A stretch of DNA of 64,000 nucleotides from Campanula takesimana. Lineage: Eukaryota > Streptophyta > Magnoliopsida > Asterales > Campanulaceae. Both the position numbers and the translations under genes were made by a program. The stretch is taken from contig JAOWBW010000441.1 of assembly GCA_026119855.1 (NCBI GenBank), positions 124,001 through 188,000 on the forward strand, given 5' to 3'. The notes beneath the pieces are model-generated. The model saw only the letters and a program-made list of their open reading frames with translations. It was not told where the DNA came from and searched no databases. Below, in pieces: positions 43,358 through 55,139 of this stretch (within the stretch, counting starts at the first letter, position 1; each line of letters opens with the position of its first letter).

Positions 43358-43725
43358 CTCTACAGCAAGGTTATAAAAAGCGCTAGGCGGTTGCTAGGCG
43401 TAACAGCTGGGCCTAGCGCCTAGGCGGGCTTAGACGGGGCCTAGGCGTGGCCGAGAATTCAGAGAAAATTTTGGGGGAAACTAGTTTCTCCATAAGTTAT
43501 AAAAAGTCCTGTTTTTATAGGGGTTAAAGTTTAGGGTTTAGGGTTTAGGCCTTTTAGGGTTTAAGAAGGGTTAAAAAACAAGACTTTTTATAACTTATAG
43601 AGGAACTAGTTCCCCCCAAAACCAACTCGAGAATTCAGACATAGTTATAATATTCTAGGCGAGACCTAGGCGTTTCATGAACGCCTAACGCGTAGGCGAG
43701 CGTCTTTTAAAACACTGCTCTACAG
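43358..43725. mobile_element. hAT-type MITE, 352 bp, with 8-bp target duplication and an insertion
   Basis: The element 43366-43717 starts CAAGGTTATAAAAAGCGCT and ends GCGTCTTTTAAAACACTG. It is flanked by CTCTACAG at 43358-43365 and 43718-43725. The arms are rich in CTAGGCG/CGCCTAG. A second MITE (43464-43628) is inserted in its centre; without it the element is about 176 bp. Confidence 0.93.
43464..43628. mobile_element. Mutator-type MITE, 165 bp, nested, with 11-bp target duplication
   Basis: It is flanked by GAGAATTCAGA (43453-43463 and 43629-43639). Its inverted ends share TTTTGGGGG, AACTAGTT and a 19-base inner block TAAGTTATAAAAAGTC. The 9-11-bp duplication length is that of Mutator-like elements. 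The centre holds TTTAGGG repeats (about 43529-43549). Confidence 0.88.
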
Positions 43726-44042
43726 AATGTAATGATAAAAATGAATTAATTTTTTTTATCCACTTTCTGAACTTATAAAGATAGACCCTCACAGTGTAAA
43801 AAAGTAAAAGAATCGATATATATTTTGAGATGATCTTTTATGTATACCCTTTGAAATATTGCAAATACAGATCAAGTGTATAACAAGTGGTGAAAATATT
43901 TTGAGATAAAATTTTCAAGATAATCAGGGTTCAATTTCATAGGGATAGGTACTAATAATAACTTATTCAATAAGTTATACAGTAGAAGACAAAAACTTGT
44001 GTGAAACGGTATCATACATGAGACATGTCTTGTTGAGAGAGT
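43726..44042. other. Unassigned AT-rich sequence
   Basis: No gene. The end has ACTTGTGTGAAACGGTATCA, similar in inverse to GAGACGGTCTCTCACACATG at about 49910-49930, so it may be one arm of an outer element. Confidence 0.4.
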
Positions 44043-44261
44043 ATATGTGTAATAACCGGTTAATTTTTTTTTATTTATATTATTTTCGGTTTTGTAACTT
44101 AATTAAACAATAATTAGAGTTACAAAGTAATTGAAAGAAGTGGGCCCAAGGAATTTGGATTGGCCCGAAATTGTATGAGTAAACCCAAACCCAATTAAGA
44201 ATTAATCCAAAGTATAAATAAATGAGTTAGTCAACCTAAGAATTCTTTATTATCATAAACT

Positions 44262-44296
<35 letters not shown>

Positions 44297-46721
44297 CTAG
44301 TCTAACCCTAGCCGCCGGCCGATCAATAGGAGGGAGGAGAAGAAATTTTCCGGCCATTGTTTCGAAGATACAATCCGATCATTCTCAAGGTAATACTAAA
44401 TCCTACTCTCCAAAATTTGTTTCGTTGAATTTGGATTAGTAAATCATAAGTTATGCATGAATTAAGAATATAAATTTTAGGGTTTTTGCATGCTAGTAAA
44501 TTATGATAAAATTCTAAAGGTTAATGAAGTTGATCTAAATACTATGAAAAATTATAGTAGTCTTGATACTAGTTATTTTTAAGATTGATTTTATAATCTT
44601 GAATTGAATTGATTTATATTATGCAATGCTTGGGAATTGACTATATAAATCATTGAGGTTGAATTGGGTTTATCAAAAGAAGAAAAAAATTATGGATTCC
44701 CCAAGAACAAGTTTCGGCCGAATGGCCCTAGGCCATGGAAAATTATTTTTGTTGAATTAAATGATCTTTGTTAAGTGTATTGTGAATAATATTGATGTTT
44801 GGGAATTTAGAAAAATTTAAAGAATTAGAAAAAATTGATCAAAATCAAAGGATCTTGATGAAGCATGTTTCGGCAATGATGACCTAACTTGGGTGTTGAT
44901 TCTTGATTAAGGATGTTAAGAATTGGGACGGAAAGTTAGTGTTTCCGTTAAGTTTCTAACGGAAAGAAAACAAAATCGTTAAAAGGATTGTTAACAAGTT
45001 AGAAAAGTAACTTGAGGAAATAGAATAAACACTTGGAAGACCTTGAAGGTTAAAAAGTTAACGAGAAAGGAAAAGATTAGAAGTTTCAGTTAGTTTCCTA
45101 ACGGGAAAGGACTAAACTGAAAAGAATTAAAGTTAGAAGAAAGAAAAAGGAAAAATTTGAAGTTAGAGGGGCCTAAGTGATTAAAAAGAGAAACTTAGGG
45201 GACCTTATGAACAAAACCAAAGTCCAAGGACCTTTCTGTAATTAAAGGAAAGTTGAAGGACTAATCTGCAATTAATCCAAAGTGGAAGGACTAAATTGCA
45301 ATTGAGTTAAAGTTGAAGGACTAATCTACAATTAATCCAAAGTGGAAGGACTAAATTGTAATTGAACTAAAGTTGAAGGACTAAATTGCAATTAATCCAA
45401 AGTTGAAGGACCAATTTGCAATTAACCCAAAGTTGAGGGACCAAATTGTAATTAACCCAAAGTTAGAGGACTTAATTGCAATTATAACAAAGTTAAAGGA
45501 CTGACTAGTAAATCAAAGTCAGAAACTTAAACGTAAAGAAAGAAGTAACGAAGTAAAGAAGTTAAAACGCATCTCTCAGTTAACTAAGTAAAAATAGTTA
45601 ACAATGTAGAGAGTACTAAAGTAAATTACTCCGTGCCTTGTAGATTTGCACAGAGAGGAGATTGCGAGGAAAAGCAATTCAGGTAAGGGATTACGTTCCT
45701 TACAAGTATTTGAACTCCTGTTTATTGGAATTCGGTATTTCTTTCTAAAGACAGCTATCAGTATGGCATGATAGTATTTGAATGAACTCTGCGTTATTAA
45801 ACGTTCCTTGAAATAATCTATACTTAGTGATGTCCCCATCGATCTACTAAGTATCGAAGTTTGAAACTTGTATCACATACTTGTACCATCGTATGTTCTA
45901 ATTTTAACTTGTAAGTTAACTACTTACTTGTTAAGGCATCCAATGTCCAGTTAGAAAAGACATTGACGGACAGTCCAGTTAGAAAAGACTCGTCCTTAAA
46001 CTAGGGATTGCATGAGTGATCACATGCCTTCTCTCAGGAATTGTCTGATTACAAGGATGATTCTAGACCCCGAGCATATGTGTGTGGATACCATATATGT
46101 TTCGACCCACACTATTGGCTGAAGAAGCTAGGTGTACAAATTGTACCTTTGGCATTGAGGTTATAATGTACGTTACCAAGGAATTGACGGAAACTTGAAT
46201 GAATCCCATTGGATTGTAGTGCCATAATCCTTTGAAAGTAAAATCCTAAAAGTAATAAGACTGTATTGTTCTGCAGCCTTGAATCCAAAAGTAACTGATC
46301 TTATCTTTGAAAAAGTTATTCATAGTATTCGTTCTGGTCGTCTCTCCTTAGTAACCGGAGAGGCCACGTATGAACTTACTGAGCATTCGTTCGCTCATCC
46401 CTTCTCTATAAATTTTGTTTTCAGGATTTAAGTAGAAGGACAAGACAAGGAAAGCAGCCGTAGAAAGACGGTGGATTGAAGATTCTTAATTTAGTAGTTT
46501 TAAGTACGTTTATTATTTGATGTAAGTTGAAGTACATTGAAGGTTAAGGTTGTTACCTACCAAGATATGTTTAAGTTACGCTTCCGCTATTGTTTTGAAT
46601 TTATGGTTAATTAAGGGGCTGTTGTGAACCCTAAATTAAGGTATTTATTATTGTTATTTATGGATATTTAGTGCCATTAAATGCTCAGATATTATAAGAA
46701 AATTCGGGGTGTTACAATATG
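44043..46721 (+). mobile_element. Chromovirus solo LTR, 2669 bp, with 5-bp target duplication
   Basis: The LTR 44048-46716 starts TGTAATAACCGG and ends TTCGGGGTGTTACA. It is flanked by ATATG on both sides (44043-44047 and 46717-46721). No internal retrotransposon sequence adjoins it, so it is the product of LTR-LTR recombination. It contains a poly-A run (44263-44294) and ACTTACTGAGCATTCGTTCG near 46375, like chromovirus LTRs. Confidence 0.95.
45180..45520 (+). repeat. Tandem repeat inside the solo LTR, unit about 30 bp
   Basis: About ten imperfect units of AAAGTTGAAGGACTAAATTG followed by CAATTAATCC, alternating AAAGTTG and AAAGTGG forms. Non-coding. Confidence 0.88.
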
Positions 46722-46736
46722 ATTCAGAAAATCTTA

Positions 46737-46782
46737 GGAAAAACGCGTTTTACACGCGTTTTAGTGTAAAACGTGTTTTTCC
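46737..46782. repeat. Hairpin with GGAAAAACGCGTTTTACAC arms
   Basis: Arms of 19 bp (46737-46755 and 46764-46782) pair with one mismatch around an 8-base loop. The CGCGTTTTACAC motif recurs in the hairpin at 49773-49823, on the other side of the next solo LTR. Confidence 0.9.
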
Positions 46783-47161
46783 TATGCGGAGTGACATTTT
46801 TGTAAATAAGCGGAACGTTACTTAAAAGACGCGGTGGCATTGCTATAAATAACTTGAACTTATAAAACTCAGCATGCACTTTTTAACACTACAGAAGGCA
46901 GTTTTCAATACTACATGAGACAATTGTTAACATTAAGGCAGACACATGTTTTTTAACTTTTAAAAGCTCACCAACCACTTGTTTAAAATGTAAGAGGCAT
47001 ATTTCAACACTACAGGAGGCACTTTTCAACACTAGGAAAGGCAGTCTTAACAGTACAACAGACAATCATATCACTATCTCTAAAAGTGCATGTTTGAGTG
47101 TATAAAAGTGTCTGCTTGAATATGACAATCATAACAATACCTTAAAAGTGTCTGTTTGAGT
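46783..47161. other. Repeat-rich sequence of an unclassified element
   Basis: Imperfect repeats of CACTACAGAAGGCAGTTTTC and related forms, and two copies of AAAAGTGTCTGTTTGAGTGT-like text. The same GTGTCTGCTTGAAT text continues at 49683, so this and 49683-49830 are one element split by the solo LTR. Confidence 0.6.
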
Positions 47162-49682
47162 GTATATGTAACGACCCCCAAAATCCGTTTTATTTATTTT
47201 ATAATTATTTTATATTTTTGAGAATTTTAAATTTAAAATTATGTGTGCATTTTATTTGTTGCATCATATTAAATGAATTTGCACATCTTATATGATTATT
47301 TGTGTTAGTTAAAATGTTAGTATTAAAGGTGATTAGGGGAGTTAAGTTGTTAGTGGGAAGTTATGAGGGTTTTTAGTGGAATTAGTATTCAAGGGGCTTA
47401 AGTGTTAACAATTGAACTTGGATGATTTATTTGAGAGAAAGGGATAAAACTTCTTCATGATACCTCTTCTCCCTCCCCTCTCCTGCGCCATTACCCTCAC
47501 CATTTCTTCCCCAAATATTTCTCACCTCCATTGTTGAAGAAAAGAAAGAAAAGGTAAACTTGTTCTTATTAATTTTTCTTATTTTAATTTACTACTCCAT
47601 TTTCAAATCTAAAAATATATAAATGTTCAGGGTGTTGAGTAGGCCACATCTACCGAACAATATAATTTTCTTGACTCGTTTCCGAAAAATAGGTAAGTTA
47701 CTAATCCCCCTTTAAATGTTAAAATGGTCATAAACATGCTTTATATGCTTAATATGTGAAAAAAGATGTTTTAGTATACTTTTTATATACTTGTAATTTT
47801 GGGACAGAGGGAGTAGTAAAACTTGTTATAGACTTGTTATTTGTGGGAAATGGGTATAGTAGTTTTGGTTTTGGGGGAGTATGAGATGATGCAACATTAT
47901 GTATGCTTTATATGTTATACTCCTACTCGTGGGACGGTAAAATAATATCTTTAGTTAAATGTTAAATAAATGTATTATAAAATTATACTATTACTTATGG
48001 GACGGGGAAAGAAGGGAAAGTATCCTAAAGTGGGTATATTAGTATATTAAAAATTATAATGATACTTGTGAAACGGAGGGAGTAGTAATAATTTATTGCA
48101 TGTGGGAAATGTTAATACAAATGGGTATTGTAGTATTGTGAAAGTATAGTAATGTTGTTGTACCTAATAAAATGGATATAAACATGTTATATATGCCTAG
48201 TAGGTTGTGAAATAATGTTTTGGGTATGTTTTATTTATACTTGTAAATTTGTGACAGAAGGAGTAGTATGGAAATGGTTCTTGTTGGGTGTTAGAATTGT
48301 TTAAAGACTGAATTTGTAGTCTTTGTATTAGTTGCAAATGGTTCTTGTTGGTTAAGTTTTGGTCTGCCAGGTGATGTGGGCGGCCGCCCAAAAAGGGCGT
48401 GCGGCCGCACATCTATCTGAAAGGTTTTACTCTTGGGACAGAGTATTTTGGGCGGCCGCACAGCCCTGTTTGGGCGACCGCCCAGTTCATCTGAAAAGTT
48501 TAGAGTTTTCAAACCAAGGTATTTAGAGGTCAATCTTGGTCTAGTTTTTGGGTAGTGTCCTAAAGTAGTTAGATGATTGTTGTGGATCACTAAAGTGGTA
48601 GAATTGGTTCCTTTGTGAACACAAGTGTTGTGAAATGTGAGTAATGTATTAAGTGAGCATTGTTGAACATTTTGTAATGTGTTGAATGGTTCATCTTCTT
48701 GATGTGTTTGGCATGGTTCCCTACATTGGAATCATTGTCCCTAATTGTTGTTTAAGCAAGTATTTCTATAGGGTGCTTGTGTGTAAAGTTCAGCTGGTAC
48801 TTTGTGTGTGTTGGGCAGTGATAGGGATTATAATGGTCTCACGAGCCAAGTACATTATAAGGCTCCTATCATTGGTTTCCCATTTTTAACCCCCTTCCTT
48901 AGGCCAAAGGTTGGGCACTTTGGGTTATGACTTTGTGTCATTTTCCCCGTTGTTGTTGTTGTTTGGTTCCGGAACCCGTCTCAGCTCTTCGATGCTGCTC
49001 AGTTGATGCCTCTCAGATGGCTATTGTTTGGTTTGAGAACCTTGGCTCAGTATCCACGTATGAGTGTTTATTTCCGCTTTATGTGTTGTATGATGAGTTG
49101 GTCGTTATTTCCAACCGGTATGGGACGGTTGGCGATAGGGAGCCTCTCATATTATGTGATATATGCTATATGATCATTTGTGGTATCGATCCTTTATGTT
49201 TTTCATATTAGCATGTAATGTAGTTGCATTTTAGTAACTTACTGAGATTTATTCTCACCCCTTATTTGTTTACCGTTTTAGATAAGAAGGAGTCCAGGGA
49301 ATAGGTCACAGCACAGGGAGGACGTCGGTAAAGAGATCTTTGGTAAGACTTTTGGGAAGTGATGTGTATAAAGGATACATTATGTAAATGTAATACCTTT
49401 AGGGTAGTGTACCCGTGACTCAGTTATTTGTATCATCTCTTTTAGTAGGTGTTCGTGTTTGTAAATTTTATAAGTAAAGTTTGTTATAGCCAAGTGGCTA
49501 AGTACTCATTTGAGAAAGTTTGTTTTGTGACTTAAAGTCATGTTTTGGTAACATGTTGGTTGTGTGAACCTTTTTATGAAAATATATTTCGAAAAATTTT
49601 CTTAGAGTTGCTTTACGACGTCTTCCTCGCGTGTCCCGGGCGTGGGGCCAAGTAGGACCACGGGTCGGGGCGCGACAGTATA
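47162..49682 (+). mobile_element. Chromovirus solo LTR, 2511 bp, with 5-bp target duplication
   Basis: The LTR 47167-49677 starts TGTAACGACCCCC and ends GGTCGGGGCGCGACA, flanked by GTATA on both sides (47162-47166 and 49678-49682). It contains the GC-rich motif cluster at 48376-48484 and ACTGAGATTTATTCTCACCCC-like text near 49240. That text is the inverse of text in LTR copies A and B, so the families are related. Confidence 0.95.
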
Positions 49683-49772
49683 AAAGTGTCTGCTTGAATA
49701 TTTATAGGTGTAATATTATAACAAGCACTTTATAGTATTAGAACATGCAAATGATAATGTTACAGAAGGCAA

Positions 49773-49823
49773 TTGTGAAAAACACGTTTTTCTATAGCTT
49801 AGTGTAAAACGCGTTTTTCACAA
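49773..49823. repeat. Hairpin with TTGTGAAAAACACGTTTT arms
   Basis: Arms 49773-49790 and 49806-49823 pair with one mismatch around a 15-base loop that includes AGTGT. It is related to the hairpin at 46737-46782. Confidence 0.9.
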
Positions 49824-50017
49824 GAACAACTCTATATGATTTGCACTTTTATGGACGGTGCGGGTAAACCCATTTTCTCTCTCATTGAAACCCTTCTCAC
49901 GTGAGACTACGAGACGGTCTCTCACACATGACTTCCTCCTTATAAAAATGGACCTTCATGGTTTGTCTTTTTTATTATTTTATTATTTTATTATTTTTTA
50001 AAAAGAGGCCCTCATTC
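49824..50017. other. Unassigned sequence with GAGACGGTCTCTCACAC
   Basis: No gene. The CACGTGAGACTACGAGACGG segment (about 49898) and the ATT-rich stretch to 50000 look transposon-derived. Confidence 0.4.
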
Positions 50018-50020
50018 TTA

Positions 50021-50702
50021 GACTATGCACAGTGGATTAAACGAAATTTCCCATTCAACACTCACTTTATCACTCCACATCAGCTTCTCTCTCTTCCAAC
50101 TCATCCATTCAACACTCATTCAACTTTTAACCCTACAATGGTTTGTTTAATCCCCCATTCAACACTTTTCCCACTCATCATCCTATACCCCACCACTTAA
50201 ATTTCTATTTTTATTTTATTTTATGATTAGTATTGAAATAGTTATTATTGGGATCCATTTCAAGAAAAAGATGGTTTTTTTTTTGTGTCGGAATACAATG
50301 AAACTTACGTCAATTTAAAGAGTTTTTTTTTTTTTTTTTTTTTTTGGAATATTGGTGTAAAAAAAAATTGTGAAATAATTGAGCTCAAATAAATTGGAAT
50401 AAAAAATAATAATTCGTCGGCCAATCAGAAGGTGACACCCGTCCAAGCCAGGAAAAAAAAAAGGATCCGCCGACGCCATAACGCGCGGTGGTCCCCGCGT
50501 GAACTCCACGCGCCTTGTTGGCGCAGTGAGAAGGCCGACGCGTGTCTTCTCCGGCTCCCACCATTCTCATTCACACTTGTTGAACCCATTCAACAAAACC
50601 ATTCACACAACCCCCGTTAAACAACCATTGCAAGCATTAAACCCCTCATTTTTTGTGAATGCTCCATTCAACACCCTAACCTCTTTCCTATTGTAGATGG
50701 TT
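50021..50702. mobile_element. Harbinger-like non-autonomous element, 682 bp
   Basis: Ends are GACTATGCACAGTGG and CCTATTGTAGATGGTT, flanked by TTA (50018-50020 and 50703-50705). It has the same plan as 29301-30083: CATTCAACACTC-rich arms and a GC-rich centre (about 50415-50560). Confidence 0.8.
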
Positions 50703-50705
50703 TTA

Positions 50706-51142
50706 GATAAAGTCAACAGAAGATAGTTTTTTTTTTTTTTATAGCCAAATTCAAAGCACCTAACCAACTGAGCTGCAAACATCTGGGAGAAGATAGCTTT
50801 ATCAGGACAATTATGTAGATACATTTTTCTATACTATATCCTTACGAAATAATTCTTCAAGTCAAATAGTAATATTTGTTTTTGGATAAAACAAGTCAAC
50901 TAATATTAAAATCACCTTATGCCTAATACAAATCGTGCATTGCGACTAACAATAAAAGTCAGCCCGAATAAAAGTCAGCCCGACAAGAATCTCGTTTCAT
51001 CAAAACAGATCCCTGTACCTTTTTATTCTCTCCATTAATAATAAAGAAGTTATTTTAATGAAAATTATGTTTAGCCATTTATGTTATTCGATTTTTTATA
51101 CTTTTTATTATTTTATTTATTTACTATTTTCATTAAAGGTGA
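50706..51142. other. Unassigned AT-rich sequence
   Basis: No gene or transposon end recognised; AAAGTCAGCCCGA(A/C) occurs twice near 50955-50985. Confidence 0.5.
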
Positions 51143-52042
51143 CTGAAGAACAGGGCCGTTCCTAGCTTTTTGGGGGCACTGGGCAAAGTTCAATGAGAGG
51201 ATTTTTTTTTATTTTTTTTTGAAACAATGGTTGGCCCTTTATAAATCATTTTTATCTTCTCAAAACTCCTGTTTTTAGTAGCAATTTTTTGTTTTTTGTT
51301 AACTTGTACTTTTAGTTTGTATTGAAGTATAAAATAATTATATGATCAATTGATTGAACTTAGCGTAATAACAGATAAATTAAAGGTTATAATCAAACCT
51401 ACAATTTTTTTTTATAAATAATAGTAACAAAATATATAAAACCCAGTAAAATTATAAAATAAAAATATATGTACAACAAAAATATGATTAAAAAAATGTG
51501 CATATAACGTCCCAAAATTTGTAAAAGAACATATTATAGATATATATTATGAAAGAGTCATAAAAACTCTTGCAAATATAAGATTAAATTATGGTCACCA
51601 AAAATATAATAATATAATAAGAATATGAGGACTAAAAAAAAAAAATACTCCACAGAAGATTATACATATCCATGTCTTATAATATGAATGAGGAAATATG
51701 AAGGCTTTAAATTATATGCGTAGTGGGGCTTGGTTGCTTTTTTTTTTTCTCAAATAAAATAGGCCTCTCTTTTTTTGTGTATATTTTTTCTTGTGGCCTT
51801 TTTTTCTTAAAAATGAACTAATAAAATGTGTCAGCTGTTTTTTTTTTTTTTTTTTTTTTTTAAGAAAAAATTAGTGATAATTTTGTTTCTATTATTACTT
51901 AAATAAAGATAATATATGTGTGTATATACGTGTATGTGTATATATATATATGATATAAAAATTTTGGGCCCCTCTCCGGCCAAGGGCCCTAGGCGGGTGC
52001 CCCACCTGCCCCCCCCCCCCTTGGGCCGGCCCTGCTGAAGAA
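51143..52042. mobile_element. hAT-type non-autonomous element, 884 bp, with 8-bp target duplication
   Basis: The element 51151-52034 starts CAGGGCCGTTCC and ends GGGCCGGCCCTG. It is flanked by CTGAAGAA at 51143-51150 and 52035-52042. The interior is AT-rich with no transposase. The last 80 bp hold a C-run (52011-52020). Confidence 0.95.
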
Positions 52043-53004
52043 CAAATGAGTTAAATACCTCAAAGGTCACTGTTCTATAAACTTCTATACTTATTGGTCA
52101 CTGACTTGTTTATTTCACGTTTTTGTTGTGGCTTACTTGCTTCGTGTTCTATGTCGTACTTCCACCACCGTTACGTCCACCTCAGCATATCTTTAACTTT
52201 TTAAGGCCAACTCAGCAAACTGATGATGTCGTATGTGCCACTTTAACAGACTTAACGACAAATTTGACAACCTATACGAAAGTACGACATAGAACACTAA
52301 ATAAGTAAGTTTGTGGCAAAAGCGTATAAATAAATGACTCGGTGACCAAAACATAAAAAAGTCTATAAGTCAATGACCTTTAAAACTCAAAAAAAATAAA
52401 AAAATATTATATTTATTCTACATGATTATGTTTTGGAATGTACTTGCATAAATGGAGGTATATAAACAAACTAAGTACTCATTCCTTCCTTTTTCTCTTT
52501 TTTCTTTGTTTAAAAAGTTAATATATTCGTCAAGGAAAAAAAAAACTTAATATATAGTATTTGTTTAATTTTTGCATTTTTATGTATACCCTTATAAAAT
52601 TGCTTTATGCATGAATTACCGAAATTTAAGAAAGGTATCAAAGTTGAAACTTTTTTTCGTAATGTAGGTTGGGGAATAATGAGAAAATAGGCAATTTATT
52701 TGCATTTTTTTTTAGACAAATCAATAAGAAAAGAAGATAATATTTTAAACCTAGAAAAGTATAATACTTCATATTTTCAAGTAGTTAACATAATCCCTCA
52801 ATTAAAGTCAGTCCATTGTATCATAAAAAGCAGAATAGTAGACTGCAATAACAACTGTACGGTTAAGCACCTAGACATGGAATAATTATGTGCGGCAAAA
52901 TATGGTTTTATTTAAAAGCCATTTAATTTGTTGTACAACAATTCTCTAAGTCACAAACGTGCCATAGTCAACCCACAATTTGAAATGGTCTGCAAAGAGT
53001 TAAC
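52043..53004. other. Upstream region of the BAHD gene
   Basis: A stretch with CTTCGTGTTCTATGTCGTAC (about 52140) and its partial inverse GTACGACATAGAACAC (about 52281) gives a loose inverted repeat of a degraded element. The 500 bp nearest the gene show no transposon and probably hold its promoter. Confidence 0.5.
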
Positions 53005-53012
53005 TATATAAA
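53005..53012 (+). promoter_or_regulatory. TATA box of the BAHD gene
   Basis: TATATAAA lies 70 bp upstream of the ATG at 53082, implying a start of transcription near 53035 and a 5' leader of about 45 bases. Confidence 0.75.
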
Positions 53013-53081
53013 CAATATTCAGTAATGGATTCATGAAATTCAATACATTCTTCTCTCTTGGTCCAAATTGAAAGCCAAAAC

Positions 53082-54386
53082 ATGATGAAAGTGAGAAATG
53101 AGATGTCAAAAATCTTGAAACCATCTTATGAAGGCACCCCTCCTTCAACCAAAGACTATGTTACCCTAACTGTCTTTGACAAGGTTGCTTATAGCTCTCA
53201 TATAGCGGTTATATACGCGTATCGTCCACCAACACCGTCTAATTTTGAGATTGAAGCCGGACTTCGGAAGGCGTTGTCGGTGTATCGGGAATGGGCCGGG
53301 CGGCTAGGCGAAGATGAGTGGGGAAACCCTATCATTCTTCTGAATGATGAAGGTGTTAGGTTTGTTGAGGCGTCGGTTGATAATGAGCTTGATGAAGTAA
53401 TGCCCTTCAAGCCTTCTCCGTCTTTGCTTAGTCTACACCCTGGCTTGACGGGTGTAGCGGAGTTGATGCAAGTTCAACTCACGCGATTTGCTTGTGGCTC
53501 ATTGGTGGTGGGGCTCACGTCCCACCATCACGTGGCTGATGGCCAGGCCACAAGCAATTTTCTCATGGCATGGGGTAAGGCTTGCCGTGGGATTGAGATA
53601 TCTCCGCTTCCATGCCACAACCGTACCATTTTCTCCCCTCGTAAAACCCCAACGTTTGAATTTGAGCATAAAGATGTGGAGTTTACTAGCAATGATAAGC
53701 TCGAAAAATGTATGATGAATAGTGTGGTTGATGACATTGTGGTTCACAAAGTTCATTTTACGCTGGAGTTCCTTGCCAAGCTTAAGGCCAAAGCTTCTTT
53801 GAGAAACGGTGTAAACACGCCATGTAGTACTTTTGAGAGCATTGTTGCTCACTTATGGCGATCCATCACAAAGGCCCGTGCACTCAACAGCTATGAAACT
53901 ACACATGTACGAATCTCTGTGAATGGACGCACGAGATTAAACCCTAAAGTACCAAACGAGTACTTTGGTAACTGTGTGCTTTGGGCATTCCCTCGTGCCA
54001 AGGTGAAGGACCTACTACGAGAGCCAGTGTCCTATGCAGCTAAACTCATCCACGACGCGATAACAAAGGTGAATGACAACTACTTCAAATCATTTATCGA
54101 CTATGCAAGTTACAAGACTAAGAATGAAGATCTCGTCCCTACAATGGACATGAACGAGTCGTTTTTGTGCCCTAATTTGGAGGTTGATAGCTGGCTAAGA
54201 CTCCCTTTCAATGACTTGGATTTCGGAGGAGGATGCCCGGACATTTTCATGCCATCTTATTCCCCAACCGAAGGAATGTTGTTTCTTTTACCGTCAGTAA
54301 AAGGTGACGGAAGCGTAGTTGCTTTCGTACCCTTATTTAAGGATAACTTGGCCTCCTTCAAACAAGCTTGTTACTCTCTAGACTAG
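53082..54386 (+). CDS. BAHD hydroxycinnamoyltransferase (agmatine/tryptamine hydroxycinnamoyltransferase-like)
   Basis: An intronless 434-residue protein, the usual BAHD length. ATG at 53082 is chosen: the frame is open to 53058 but only through a TTG. BAHD enzymes are cytosolic and move an acyl group from a CoA thioester to an alcohol or amine. The catalytic HHVAD (HxxxD; His149, Asp153) is present. The structural DFGWG motif is DFGGG (380-384), as in the agmatine coumaroyl/tryptamine hydroxycinnamoyltransferase group, with which YREWAGRLG, ILLNDEGVRFVEA, SLHPG, LTRFACGSLVVG and FMPSYSPTEGMLFLLPS also agree. The product would be a phenolic amide or ester; the true acceptor cannot be read from sequence. 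A TATA box lies 70 bp upstream. The frame is intact and the gene is probably functional. Confidence 0.93.
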   Translation: MMKVRNEMSKILKPSYEGTPPSTKDYVTLTVFDKVAYSSHIAVIYAYRPPTPSNFEIEAGLRKALSVYREWAGRLGEDEWGNPIILLNDEGVRFVEASVDNELDEVMPFKPSPSLLSLHPGLTGVAELMQVQLTRFACGSLVVGLTSHHHVADGQATSNFLMAWGKACRGIEISPLPCHNRTIFSPRKTPTFEFEHKDVEFTSNDKLEKCMMNSVVDDIVVHKVHFTLEFLAKLKAKASLRNGVNTPCSTFESIVAHLWRSITKARALNSYETTHVRISVNGRTRLNPKVPNEYFGNCVLWAFPRAKVKDLLREPVSYAAKLIHDAITKVNDNYFKSFIDYASYKTKNEDLVPTMDMNESFLCPNLEVDSWLRLPFNDLDFGGGCPDIFMPSYSPTEGMLFLLPSVKGDGSVVAFVPLFKDNLASFKQACYSLD

Positions 54387-55139
54387 CTAGATGGTTTACA
54401 TATTCATTGATATTTGCATACTTGTTATATTTCCAGATTTTTTTAGAAATAAATAATGAGTTAATATGATATTTTAAGTTTAAGTCAATTTCTAAGAGAA
54501 ACTCATCAATCAATAGCCAAGTTGTTGGAAAGTCTTTCTCATGGATGGACCAAGAGCATATATACTGAGTGGAGAACATGTCTGAAAAAACCTTGTATGT
54601 CAAATTAGAATTGTTTCAAATCTGCAACAAACATAAAAGCACCAATAAAAATCATGACACCTCATTTAGTAAGCTAAATTTTGTGAACTTTTTGTGACTC
54701 TATATTTACCTAAAAGGAAAACTACCTATATATATACTCCCTATGTCCCATCTCATACGTGTCTCATCTCATACGTGACACTTATTTTCATTTTGATCTG
54801 TCCCAACAACGTATTTGGTCCGGACTTGTTACTTGGAAGCCACAAAGTGACAAAGCATTCAACTGAGGTGAGGTGAGGTGAGGTGCAATGAGGAAGGAAA
54901 TTGCAGCGCTGTAATTGGAATGGCGGCTGCTGGGTTTTTGGTAATGGAGCGTTAAAAATTTTACGGAAGCCAACATGTGTCCCCACTTTTCCAAAACTAG
55001 AGTTCCTTTTCAAAGCTTCACTTTTCTTTCCAAAATTTTCTAAAATTTACGGCTGCTGGGTTTTTGGTAATGCAAGAAGCTCAAAAAGTACCACCCTACT
55101 GGTTCAAGACATTGTGCTTCACTTTCATCTTTACACTAG
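54387..55139 (+). other. BAHD 3' flank and spacer to the degraded copy
   Basis: It includes a lone Stowaway-like left end (TACTCCCTATGTCCCATCTC, about 54736) followed by GTGAGGTGAGGTGAGGTG. GGCTGCTGGGTTTTTGGTAATG occurs at about 54924 and again at about 55051, so about 127 bp has been imperfectly duplicated. No gene is seen. Confidence 0.6.

Noticed and set aside
43529..43562. TTTAGGG repeats as a telomere
   Set aside because: Only about three units, in the centre of a 165-bp MITE with target duplications; interstitial, not a chromosome end.
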